DNA of 64,000 nt from Azoarcus_F sp036734105. GTDB taxonomy: Bacteria; Pseudomonadota; Gammaproteobacteria; Burkholderiales; Rhodocyclaceae. The DNA is taken from contig DAIMZH010000006.1 of NCBI GenBank assembly GCA_036734105.1, positions 35,985 through 99,984 on the forward strand, in the 5' to 3' direction. The translations under genes and the position numbers were made by a program. This document shows, one piece after another, positions 8,552 to 16,844 of the stretch (the first letter of the stretch is position 1; the number at the start of each line of letters is the position of its first letter). The notes beneath the pieces were generated by a model. The model did no database searches. It was not told where the DNA came from and saw only the letters and a list, made by a program, of their open reading frames with translations.

Positions 8552-9106
8552 ATGAACAAGGCTTTCGTCAAGGAACAGGACGAGCACGATGATGATGGAG
8601 CAGAGCCGGGGGCACCGCGCCTGCCGGCAGGAAGCAAGAACTACATGACACGTCGGGGCTATGAGGCCTTGCGTGTTGAACTTGACCAGTTGGTTCGGCA
8701 GGAGCGCCCCAAGCTGGTCGAAACCGTGGCATGGGCTGCCGGCAACGGCGATCGTTCCGAGAACGGCGATTACATCTACGGCAAAAAGCGACTGCGTGAG
8801 ATTGATCGTCGCATTCGATTCTTGATCAAACGCATAGAAAACGCCGAGGTGGTTGAGCCAGAATCCCAGAAGGGGCTGGAGCAGGTTTTCTTTGGCGCCA
8901 CTGTGACGGTAGAAGATCTCGATAACGGTGCAGTGAACACCTGGCAGATCGTTGGCCTGGATGAGGCCGATGCCAGTGCTGGACGGATAAGCTGGATATC
9001 CCCGCTTGCGCGGGCTTTGCTGAAAACCCGTGAGGGCGATGTAGTCCGGTTCAACAGTCCCTCCGGGCTGCGGGAGTTCGAGGTGGTGGAAATTGTCTAT
9101 CAGTGA
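8552..9106 (+). CDS. greB: transcription elongation factor GreB
   Basis: GreB rescues backtracked RNA polymerase by stimulating transcript cleavage through the secondary channel. The 184 residues contain an N-terminal coiled coil with NGDRSENGDYIYGKKRLREI, which holds the acidic tip, and a C-terminal FKBP-like domain with ISWISPLARALL and GDVVRFNSP. The YIYGKKRLREIDRR and ISPLARALL wording is typical of GreB rather than GreA. A charged extension of about 30 residues precedes the coiled coil, which is common in betaproteobacterial GreB. A chemoreceptor gene begins 15 bases after its stop. Confidence 0.93.
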   Translation: MNKAFVKEQDEHDDDGAEPGAPRLPAGSKNYMTRRGYEALRVELDQLVRQERPKLVETVAWAAGNGDRSENGDYIYGKKRLREIDRRIRFLIKRIENAEVVEPESQKGLEQVFFGATVTVEDLDNGAVNTWQIVGLDEADASAGRISWISPLARALLKTREGDVVRFNSPSGLREFEVVEIVYQ

Positions 9107-9121
9107 TTGAGGAGAAGGGAA

Positions 9122-10733
9122 ATGGGACAGCGACAGCCGTCAATCAGACGAAAAATGTTTGTGCTGCTAGGCTTGTCCCTGATGGGTCTTGTCTTCCTGT
9201 CCGTTTTCTCCTTGTATCAGAGCCGGGGTCAGATGCTCGATGATGCGCAGCTTGCGGTCAAGAGCATCGTCGAGGTCGGTCACGGCACAATTGCACACTT
9301 CGTCGGCCTTGAGCGCGGGGGGCAGATGGATAGATCCGGAGCGCAGGCTGCGGCCATTGCTGTGTTGCGGGGCCTCAGATACGACGGTGACGAGTACTTC
9401 TGGGTGAACGACAGCAAACCCGGCATGATCATGCACCCGATCAGGCCGGATCTGGAAGGCCAGGATCTCGGTCTATCTGTTCAGGGAGTTTGTCGCAGTG
9501 GCACGCGCTCAGGGCGAGGGAGTGGTTGCTTACATGTGGCCAAAGCCCGGTTCCGACTTGCCGCAACCCAAGGTCTCTTACGTCAAGCATGTGCCGGAGT
9601 GGGACTGGATCATTGGTTCTGGGGTTTACGTTGACGACGTGGATACGGCGTTTTGGCAAAATGCGTGGCAGTTTGCTGCTTACCTGGCTGGAATCATTGC
9701 AGTGCTTGGTTTGCTGGCTGCCGGATTGGTGCGCAGCGTAAACCGCGATCTGGGCGGCGAGCCGGGTTATGCGGCAAACGTCATGCGCCAGATTGCTGAT
9801 GGCGATCTCACCGTGAAGGTTGCCGTGACCCGCGGCGGTGACGGCAGCCTGCTGGGTGTATTGGGCGGTATGGTGTCCAGATTGCGGGAGATGATTCAGG
9901 CCATCGATGTGGACTCCGGTCGGCTCGCAGTCAGTGCGGCTCAGCTCTCACGCTTGTCGGATACAGTTGCTGATGCAGCTCAAAAGCAGTCTGGCGCCAC
10001 TTCATCCATCGCAGCTTCGGTTGAGGAATTGACTGTCAGCTCGACCGAAATCTCGGAGCACTCACGTGAAAGTCTCAGAGGCTCGCAAGCCACCGCCCGG
10101 GTTGCCACTGAAGGAGAAGCCCGGGCGGTCAAGGCAATGGACGACATGATCACCATGGCCAATGCGGTGAAGGAAGCCGCTGCAAAGATCGACTCGCTTG
10201 CTCAGCGCGCCAATGACATCGCAGGCATCGCCGGCGTCATCAACGATATCGCGGCCCAGACAAATCTGCTGGCACTCAATGCGGCCATAGAAGCGGCACG
10301 TGCGGGGGAGCAGGGGCGGGGCTTTGCCGTGGTTGCAGACGAGGTTCGTGGCTTGGCCGAGAGAACCACCAAGGCAACCGTCAGCATCGAAGGCATGACC
10401 GGCGAGATTCAGGCCGAAACACGTTCTGCGGTAGAGGTCATGTCTTCGGTGGCGCGACAGACTCAGGCTTGTGTCGCGCTGGTCGAGTCGGCGTCGAGCT
10501 CGTTGGTGGAGATTCGGGAGGGAACTGACCAGGCACTGTCCAGAATGGAGCAGATGATGAACTCCACCGCCGAGCAGAGCAGTGCAGCCACCTCGATTGC
10601 CCAAGAGGTGGAGCGGATTGCGCGTGGGGTGGATGAAACCAGTACCTCAATGCGCGAAACTGCCAAGGCAGTGGGAGAGCTTGAGTCTTTGGCGGCGCGA
10701 CTGAGCAGCGCGGTGGCGCGTTTTCGGGTTTGA
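9122..10733 (+). pseudogene. methyl-accepting chemotaxis protein, frameshifted in the Cache domain
   Basis: The first frame (from ATG 9122) encodes a transmembrane segment and the first part of a single Cache sensor domain, ending its homology at HPIRPDLEGQDLG near 9470. The second frame resumes at about 9472 with VYLFREFVAVARAQ and continues through WPKPGSD, SYVKHVPEWDW, a second transmembrane segment, a HAMP-like linker and a full methyl-accepting signalling domain with the hairpin-tip motif near 10240-10370. Compared with the family, roughly seven residues (a DPxG turn) are missing at the junction, so an out-of-frame deletion of about 20-25 bases is likely. It is either a true pseudogene or an assembly error. 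GGAG lies upstream of ATG 9122. Confidence 0.82.
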
Positions 10734-10769
10734 GCAGGGGTTCGATACGGTTTTTTCGATATCGCGGTG

Positions 10770-10797
10770 CTTGAATTGCTGTTGAATGTCCCCATCT
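10770..10797 (+). promoter_or_regulatory. sigma-32 (RpoH) type promoter of htpG
   Basis: CTTGAAT at 10770-10776 and CCCCATCT at 10790-10797, 13 bases apart, match the heat-shock promoter pattern CTTGAAA / CCCCATnT almost exactly, directly before htpG. Confidence 0.8.
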
Positions 10798-10831
10798 GAG
10801 GTTTCGTTGAACAACCAACGGAGCCTTACTC

Positions 10832-12754
10832 ATGTCCGAAGTGCAAAACGCTGAAGCCCAGACGCTGGACTTTCAGGCCGAGGTCAAGCAACTGCTTCAC
10901 CTCATGATCCACTCGCTGTATTCGAACCGCGAGATCTTCCTGCGCGAGCTTGTCTCGAACGCGTCGGATGCCTGCGACAAGCTGCGTTTCGAGGCGCTAG
11001 ACAAGCCGGAACTGTTTGAAACCGACAATGACCTCGCCATTCGCCTGAGCTTTGACAAGGCCGCACGCACCATTACGGTTGCCGACAACGGTATTGGCAT
11101 GAGTCGTGAAGAGGCGATTGCCCACCTTGGCACAATCGCCAAGTCCGGCACCCGCGAATTCTTTGGTCAATTGACCGGCGACCAGAAAAAAGACGCCAAC
11201 CTGATTGGTCAGTTCGGTGTCGGTTTTTATTCTGCTTTCATCGTGGCCGACAAGGTCACCGTGTTCACCCGTCGCGCCGGACTGGCTGCTGAAGAGGGTG
11301 TGAAGTGGGAGTGCTCGATGACCGGCGACGCCGCCGGCGCCTACACTGTGGAGGGTGTCGAACTGCCCGAACGTGGCACCCGGATTGTCTTGCATCTGCG
11401 CGAGGATCAGGATGACTTGCTGTCCGGTTGGCAGTTGCGCAGCCTGATCCGCAAATATTCCGACCACATCGTACAGCCGATTCTGATGAAGAAAGAGAGC
11501 TGGGACGAGGAAAAGGGCGAGCAAGTCGTCACCGACGAAGATGAGACGGTCAATCAGGCCAGCGCCTTGTGGGCACGTTCCAGAAACGACATCTCCGAAG
11601 ACGAGTACAAGGCTTTTTACAAGCATGTCGGTCATGACTACGACGAGCCGCTGGCGTGGACCCACAGCCGCGCGGAAGGGCGTCACGAATACACCCAGTT
11701 GCTGTACATCCCCAAGAATGCACCCTTCGACATGTGGGACCGCAACGCACGCCATGGTATAAAGCTCTATGTCCGTCGCGTCTTCATCATGGATGACGCC
11801 GAAAAGTTGATGCCGACCTATCTTCGCTTTGTGCGAGGGGTAGTCGATTCGGCCGATCTGCCGCTCAACGTGTCGCGCGAAATCCTGCAGGAGAGCAAGG
11901 ACATCGACACCATTCGCGCCGGTTGCACCAAGAAGGTGCTGGCTCTGCTGACCGACATGGCCGACAACGACAAGGACAAGTACGCAGGCTTCTGGAAGGC
12001 GTTTGGCAAGGTGTTGAAGGAAGGGGTGGGCGAAGACTTTGCCAACAAGGAGAAAATCGCCGCCCTGTTGCGTTTTGCTTCAACCCAGGCCGACACGCCG
12101 GACGAGACTGTGTCGCTGGCCGACTACATCGCGCGCATGAAGGAAGGCCAGGACAAGATCTACTACGTCACTGCCGAAAGCTTCAATGCCGCCAAAAACA
12201 GCCCGCACCTCGAAGTGTTTCGCAAAAAGGGTGTCGAGGTTCTGTTGTTGTCCGACCGCGTGGATGAGTGGGTCATTGGCAACCTCACCGAATTCGACGG
12301 AAAGTCTCTGCAGTCAGTCGCCAAGGGTGGGCTGGATCTGGGCAGCCTCGAAGACGAGGCCGAGAAGCAGGAAGCCGAAAAAGCCGCTGACGAGTTCAAG
12401 GATCTGGTTGAGCGCATGAAAACCAGCCTGGGAGAACGGGTCAAGGAAGTGCGCGTGACGCATAGACTGACCGAGTCACCGGCTTGTCTGGTGGCTGATG
12501 AGCACGATCTGGGCATGAACTTGTCGCGGATTCTGAAGGCCGCAGGTCAGAGTGCACCGGACAGCAAGCCGATTCTTGAAATCAACCCGACGCACCCTGT
12601 CGTGCTGCGCCTGAAGTCTGAAGACGCGAGCTTTGACGACTTGGCGGCAGTGCTGTTTGATCAAGCCCTGCTGGCTGAGGGAGGTACGCTGGACGATCCG
12701 GCCAGCTTCGTGAAGCGCATCAATCAGCTCATGCTGGCGATGAACGCCAGTTGA
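10832..12754 (+). CDS. htpG: molecular chaperone HtpG (Hsp90)
   Basis: A 640-residue bacterial Hsp90, normal length. The N-terminal GHKL ATPase domain shows ELVSNASDACDKLRFEAL (Asn for Mg-ATP), DNGIGMSREE and GQFGVGFYSAF. The middle domain has LPLNVSREILQ, with the catalytic-loop Arg, and the C-terminal dimerisation region follows. It folds or remodels client proteins in the cytoplasm with DnaK. A sigma-32 type promoter ends 35 bases before the start and GGAG sits 8 bases before the ATG. The gene ends facing the ClC gene on the other strand. Confidence 0.98.
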   Translation: MSEVQNAEAQTLDFQAEVKQLLHLMIHSLYSNREIFLRELVSNASDACDKLRFEALDKPELFETDNDLAIRLSFDKAARTITVADNGIGMSREEAIAHLGTIAKSGTREFFGQLTGDQKKDANLIGQFGVGFYSAFIVADKVTVFTRRAGLAAEEGVKWECSMTGDAAGAYTVEGVELPERGTRIVLHLREDQDDLLSGWQLRSLIRKYSDHIVQPILMKKESWDEEKGEQVVTDEDETVNQASALWARSRNDISEDEYKAFYKHVGHDYDEPLAWTHSRAEGRHEYTQLLYIPKNAPFDMWDRNARHGIKLYVRRVFIMDDAEKLMPTYLRFVRGVVDSADLPLNVSREILQESKDIDTIRAGCTKKVLALLTDMADNDKDKYAGFWKAFGKVLKEGVGEDFANKEKIAALLRFASTQADTPDETVSLADYIARMKEGQDKIYYVTAESFNAAKNSPHLEVFRKKGVEVLLLSDRVDEWVIGNLTEFDGKSLQSVAKGGLDLGSLEDEAEKQEAEKAADEFKDLVERMKTSLGERVKEVRVTHRLTESPACLVADEHDLGMNLSRILKAAGQSAPDSKPILEINPTHPVVLRLKSEDASFDDLAAVLFDQALLAEGGTLDDPASFVKRINQLMLAMNAS

Positions 12755-12775
12755 GCGGCAGGCTGCCGGGTCAGT

Positions 12776-14329
12776 TCATGACTCAGGTCGTTTGACCTTG
12801 TTGTCCTCGGATGCCCGTTCAGGTGTTTCGCCCTGAACGGGTATTTCTTTTGGTGGGGTTTGCCGCTGTTCCTGCATGGGCGCGGGTGACTGTCTTTGGG
12901 TCGTGTCTGAATCCGGAGCGCTATCGGCAGGCTCGACCTCGATCTTGGGTTCGTGCGCCTTCTTGCGCGCTGCACGCTCCTGCCTCACCTCATCCTCGAC
13001 GCGACGCAGCGTAGGAAAGGCCAGCGCCTGATACAAGGGCACGGGCGAAACCGACCGTGAAATGCCATGAGCGATCACCGCAGCCGCCATCAGTGGCAGC
13101 AACATGTGATGATTGGCGGTCATCTCCATGACAATGACGAAGGAGGTGATAGGTGTCTGCGTCATGCCAGCCAGAAAGGCAACCATGCTCAGGGTCATGA
13201 TGGCAGCAGCCGTGTCTGGCGGCAGGAAAAGCGCGATATTGGCGCCCAGGCCAGCGCCGACCGCGAGTGACGGCGCAAACACACCACCCGGAATACGGCT
13301 GATGAAAGCCAGCCAGATGACTAACATTTTGGCGAGTATGAAATACAGCGGCAGGTTTGCGGTGCCCTCCAGTGCCGCCTTGGTCTCGTCATAGCCAGTG
13401 CCGTAAGTAAGGCCACCCGTGGCGAGGCCGACGATTGCCGTGCCTAGCCCGCAGCCAGCAGCAAACCACACCGGCTTGCGCTGCGAAAAGCGGCCTAGCC
13501 CACCGGGCAAGCCTCTTGAGGTGGCAATCAGCGCACGCGCAAACAGACCGCCGAAAAGGCCGCCCAACACGCCACACACCAGCACGGGCAACAGCCCGGT
13601 CGGCCAGTCCAGCGACGCGTTGCTGCGCCCGAAATAGGTGTAGGTGCCGAGCACACCAAGCGACATCAGACCGGAAAAGACCACCGACGTGAGCGTGGTG
13701 CTGTTGGCCTTGAAGGCGCGGTAGCGGCACATTTCCTCGATGGCAAACATGATGCCACCCAGAGGGGTGTTAAAGGCCGCTGCGACGCCCGCACCACCGC
13801 CAGCCACGATCAGATCGCGGCTCGACGCCACGCGATGACGGCGGCGTCCGGCCAGCATCACCATGATGGAAGCACCGATCTGAACCGAGGGGCCTTCGCG
13901 ACCAATTGAGCCACCCGAAAGCAAACCGCCCAAGGTGAGAAACATCTTGGAAATGGCGATCTTGAAAGACAGCAACTTGCGCCGCACCCGCCCGTCGTCA
14001 GTCAAGGAGGCAGCGATGGCCTGTGGAATCCCACTGCCTTGAGTCCCCGGCACAAAGCGCCGCGCAAACCAGGTCATCAGAGCGAAGCCGGCTGGCGCAA
14101 TGATGAGTGTCAGCCAGGGATTGATGCCCATGACTGATGCATGAGCAGAGATGGCCAACTCAGCGCCGATGGCAAAGAGTATGCACAGGAAACCTGCCAG
14201 CAAGGCTGCACTGACCAGCAGTATCCGGTTACGCCAGCGGCGCAGCGATATCCAGTGCAGTGCATGGAAAGCCCCCCCGCGTCGAAACCGTCGGAAGGTG
14301 CTGCGGGGCTTGGGTTCGGGCTGTGTCAT
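12776..14329 (-). CDS. ClC family chloride channel/antiporter
   Basis: A 517-residue ClC protein with the three anion-pathway signatures: GSGIPQ near residue 100, GREGP near residue 140 (containing the gating Glu), and GGVFAP near residue 350. The gating Glu favours an H+/Cl- exchanger. No CBS domains follow; instead there is a hydrophilic, Pro/Glu/Lys-rich tail of about 80 residues after the last membrane helix. The start at 14329 (MTQPEPKP) gives a short cytoplasmic N-terminus; the longer in-frame extension covers the intergenic region and looks non-coding. It is divergent from the MarR gene, which may regulate it. Confidence 0.92.
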   Translation of the reverse strand: MTQPEPKPRSTFRRFRRGGAFHALHWISLRRWRNRILLVSAALLAGFLCILFAIGAELAISAHASVMGINPWLTLIIAPAGFALMTWFARRFVPGTQGSGIPQAIAASLTDDGRVRRKLLSFKIAISKMFLTLGGLLSGGSIGREGPSVQIGASIMVMLAGRRRHRVASSRDLIVAGGGAGVAAAFNTPLGGIMFAIEEMCRYRAFKANSTTLTSVVFSGLMSLGVLGTYTYFGRSNASLDWPTGLLPVLVCGVLGGLFGGLFARALIATSRGLPGGLGRFSQRKPVWFAAGCGLGTAIVGLATGGLTYGTGYDETKAALEGTANLPLYFILAKMLVIWLAFISRIPGGVFAPSLAVGAGLGANIALFLPPDTAAAIMTLSMVAFLAGMTQTPITSFVIVMEMTANHHMLLPLMAAAVIAHGISRSVSPVPLYQALAFPTLRRVEDEVRQERAARKKAHEPKIEVEPADSAPDSDTTQRQSPAPMQEQRQTPPKEIPVQGETPERASEDNKVKRPES

Positions 14330-14380
14330 TGCAAGGTATTGCTGACCGGGCAGGGGGATGACTAAGAGCAGGAAGAGGGG

Positions 14381-14401
14381 TGCACCAGAATTCGTGGTGC
14401 A
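14381..14401. promoter_or_regulatory. inverted repeat, candidate operator between ClC and MarR genes
   Basis: Perfect 7-base arms TGCACCA (14381-14387) and TGGTGCA (14395-14401) are separated by 7 bases. They lie in the divergent intergenic space, where a MarR autoregulatory site would be expected. Binding is inferred from position only. Confidence 0.4.
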
Positions 14402-14498
14402 AACGCAACGGTGGCAAATTTCCCAGCGAATTTTCGATACGATACGCGATTTACGCGCCGACGTTAATGCGCAATTTGACTGATTCACCGGAGTTTTC

Positions 14499-15017
14499 AT
14501 GCCCCGCCAATTGCAAGCCAAAAAAGATAAAACAACCATGGACGACAACGACAAGGTCACACCGCTATCGGTGCTGCAGCGTTTCCGTGTACTGATCCGC
14601 ACTGCCCAGCGACACTCTCAATGGATTGAGCGGCAAAGCGGGGTCACCGGAGCGCAACTATGGGCCATGTGCGAGCTGTTGGCGAGTCCGGGCTTGAGGG
14701 TCGGCGAGCTTGCCAAGCTGATGGCCTTGCACCAGTCCACAGCGTCAAACATGATAGACAAGCTAGAATCTGCTGGATTGGTCAGAAAGGAGCGAACCAC
14801 GACCGATCAACGTGTGGTCCGTCTCTATCTGACCGCTGCCGGAACCTCGCTGATCGAGACCGCACCGTCACCAGCGCGTGGCGTGCTGCCAGAAGCACTG
14901 CGCACCTTGTCGGAACAAGACCTGGAGCGTTTGCGTGCCGATCTTGACACTTTGCTCGAACGCATCCACGACCTGGATGAGGGATTTGGCCTTCAACCAC
15001 TGCCGTTTTCCGAATAA
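14499..15017 (+). CDS. MarR family transcriptional regulator
   Basis: A 172-residue winged-helix regulator. The recognition region is visible as VGELAKLMALHQSTASNMIDKLESAGLVRKERTTTDQRVV (residues about 67-108). Here the wing contains the usual DQR in place of the common DRR. Dimerisation helices flank it. A Lys-rich N-terminus of about 14 residues could be removed if translation begins at the second ATG (14538). Divergent orientation to the ClC gene suggests control of that gene or of itself. The ligand is unknown. Confidence 0.88.
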   Translation: MPRQLQAKKDKTTMDDNDKVTPLSVLQRFRVLIRTAQRHSQWIERQSGVTGAQLWAMCELLASPGLRVGELAKLMALHQSTASNMIDKLESAGLVRKERTTTDQRVVRLYLTAAGTSLIETAPSPARGVLPEALRTLSEQDLERLRADLDTLLERIHDLDEGFGLQPLPFSE

Positions 15018-15024
15018 CTGGACT

Positions 15025-15038
15025 TTGATTCTGATCAA
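15025..15038. promoter_or_regulatory. FNR/Anr-type binding site
   Basis: TTGATTCTGATCAA fits TTGATNNNNATCAA exactly. It lies 7 bases after the MarR gene and about 200 bases before the di-iron protein gene at 15235, for which it is the likely oxygen-responsive activator site. The intervening leader can form a 9-base stem (15123-15131 with 15197-15205). Confidence 0.7.
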
Positions 15039-15234
15039 AAGAATGCAATTCGGCTGAGCATCAGGCCGACGTTTCGATTAGAGTTCGCCACTGGCGTCAG
15101 GATTGCCTGCGGCAACCTGGTCGGGCACGCGGAAAGCTGCTCAGCAGGAGCGATGCACGGGCTCGCGCCTAACAATACAGTTCGCGCGGCTCGTGTCGCG
15201 TGCCCCGCAAGTTTCAGATATCAGGTGATTTCCG

Positions 15235-16008
15235 ATGCCGGTTGAATTATTCAATAATGGTTCGCATGCCTGTCTGGCCTTCTACGACCTCGTTGACGAG
15301 GAGGCCGACCACGCCGTGCAGTCCAATCAGTTTCTCATTGTCGATGGCAAGCACGGTGCCCTGATCGATCCGGGCGGCAACATGACGCACACCGGGCTAC
15401 TGATGGGTATGGCGCGCTACATGCCGTCAAAAAACCTCGACTACATCTTTGCGTCGCATGCCGATCCCGACATCATTGCATCGCTCAACAAGTGGATGAT
15501 CACCACGCACTGCAAGGTGTTGATCTCCAAACTTTGGGTGCGCTTTCTGCCGCATTTCACCACCGGCAAGGATTACTCCGAACGAATCTTCGGCATCCCT
15601 GACGGTGGAATGCACATCGAGCTGGGCGGCTCGCGCATCATGGCGGTGCCAGCGCACTTTCTGCATTCCGAAGGAAACTTCCAGTTTTACGATCCGGTGT
15701 CAAAGATCCTGTTCTCGGGTGACCTTGGTGCGTCGATCATCGATCACGATCTGGCTGCACAGCCAGTGCGGGATTTCGACGCCCACCTCAAATACATGGA
15801 AGGCTTTCATCGGCGCTACATGATCTCCAACAAGATCTGCCGCTTGTGGGCAAACATGGTGCGACAGCTCGACATCGAGATGATCGTGCCTCAGCACGGC
15901 GCCCGTTTTGAAGGCAAGATCATGGTCAATCGCTTCATCGACTGGATAGAAAAACTCGAATGCGGCGTGGATCTGATGACCGAGTCGCATTATCGACCAC
16001 CAAAATGA
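15235..16008 (+). CDS. metallo-beta-lactamase fold di-iron (ODP/FprA-like) protein
   Basis: A 257-residue protein resembling the di-iron domain of flavodiiron proteins and the ODP family of oxygen-sensing proteins. Metal ligands appear as FASHADPD near residue 73-80, AHFLHSEGNF near residue 138, FSGDLG near residue 158 and VPQHGARF near residue 220. The HxDxD form replaces HxExDH, as seen in ODP members. The flavodoxin domain of true FprA is absent, so it needs a partner reductase or acts as an O2/NO sensor. A candidate FNR site upstream fits low-oxygen expression, and a strong terminator follows. Its exact role is unproven. Confidence 0.85.
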   Translation: MPVELFNNGSHACLAFYDLVDEEADHAVQSNQFLIVDGKHGALIDPGGNMTHTGLLMGMARYMPSKNLDYIFASHADPDIIASLNKWMITTHCKVLISKLWVRFLPHFTTGKDYSERIFGIPDGGMHIELGGSRIMAVPAHFLHSEGNFQFYDPVSKILFSGDLGASIIDHDLAAQPVRDFDAHLKYMEGFHRRYMISNKICRLWANMVRQLDIEMIVPQHGARFEGKIMVNRFIDWIEKLECGVDLMTESHYRPPK

Positions 16009-16077
16009 TCGTCTTCGGTGTTTCTCTGCAAGGCCAGACACCGCGTCTTTGCTGACTTTGCAGACAAACATGCCGGA

Positions 16078-16100
16078 CCGGCCCGACAGGCCGGTTTTTT
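16078..16100 (+). terminator. rho-independent terminator
   Basis: Stem CCGGCC / GGCCGG with a 5-base loop, followed by six T residues, about 70 bases after the di-iron protein gene. Confidence 0.85.
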
Positions 16101-16183
16101 GTGTTTGCATTTAACAGCCTTGCAGACGTAAAATTTTCAGGCCGTTTCAGCCCCTTGCAATAATTCCAACTAAAGGAGACAAC

Positions 16184-16510
16184 ATGGAGGCACGACGCTA
16201 CTGGCTGGTCATTGCCTGTTCCACACTGCTGGGCGGGTCCGCGTGGGCGCTTGAAGGCGATCCTGCGCGTGCCGAAAAACACCTCTCGGCCTGCATAGGC
16301 TGCCACGGCATTGCGGGATACCGAACCGCGTTCCCAACCGTGTATTCGGTGCCCAAGCTTGGTGGTCAGCACGAGGCCTACCTGGTCAGCGCCCTGAAGG
16401 CATATCGCGACGGTGGTCGAAGCCACCCTAGCATGCAGGCCATTGCCGCCAGTCTGAGTGATCAGGATATGGCCGATCTGGCCGCTTATTACGCGCGTGG
16501 AGGGCAGTGA
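16184..16510 (+). CDS. periplasmic class I cytochrome c
   Basis: A 108-residue exported monohaem cytochrome c. A signal peptide of about 22 residues ending SAWA is followed by the haem site CIGCH near residue 37. The axial Met is probably in SHPSMQAI near residue 83. The small size and LGGQHEAYLVSALKAYRDG wording match the cytochrome c553/c4-half family. An AAAGGAG ribosome site precedes ATG 16184. It is followed directly by a second, related cytochrome gene, so the pair may act together in periplasmic electron transfer. The partner oxidase or reductase is not in this window. Confidence 0.9.
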   Translation: MEARRYWLVIACSTLLGGSAWALEGDPARAEKHLSACIGCHGIAGYRTAFPTVYSVPKLGGQHEAYLVSALKAYRDGGRSHPSMQAIAASLSDQDMADLAAYYARGGQ

Positions 16511-16512
16511 TC

Positions 16513-16839
16513 ATGCGTACTGCAGTCAAGCTGATGGTCATTACTTGCGCGGGCCTGCTCTTGAGCGCGCCTGTCATGGCCTGGGATGCCTCCCGTGGTC
16601 AGCAACTTTCCGAAACCTGCGCAGCGTGTCATGGTGCAGACGGCAAGAGTCTGGTGCCCATCTTCCCCAACCTGGGGGGGCAGCATCGCGACTATTTATA
16701 CCGAGCCTTGCTGGATTACAAGCTCGGCAACCGCCAGGACCCGATCATGTCTCCGCAGGTTGCCGAACTGAGCCGCAAGGATTTGCGTGATCTTGCCGCG
16801 TTTTATGCTTCGCAAGAAGGCTTGCACTTGGTGCGCTGA
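16513..16839 (+). CDS. periplasmic class I cytochrome c
   Basis: A second small cytochrome c of about 108 residues, with a signal peptide ending APVMA, haem site CAACH near residue 38, and the axial Met in DPIMSPQ near residue 77. It shares LGGQH, the YLYRALLDYKLGNRQDP segment and the DLAAFYASQ end with its neighbour, suggesting tandem duplication. ATG 16513 is preferred over a GTG at 16507 because GGAGGG is spaced properly only for the ATG. Its 3' end faces the M48 protease gene with only 5 bases between them. Confidence 0.9.
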   Translation: MRTAVKLMVITCAGLLLSAPVMAWDASRGQQLSETCAACHGADGKSLVPIFPNLGGQHRDYLYRALLDYKLGNRQDPIMSPQVAELSRKDLRDLAAFYASQEGLHLVR

Positions 16840-16844
16840 TCGAT

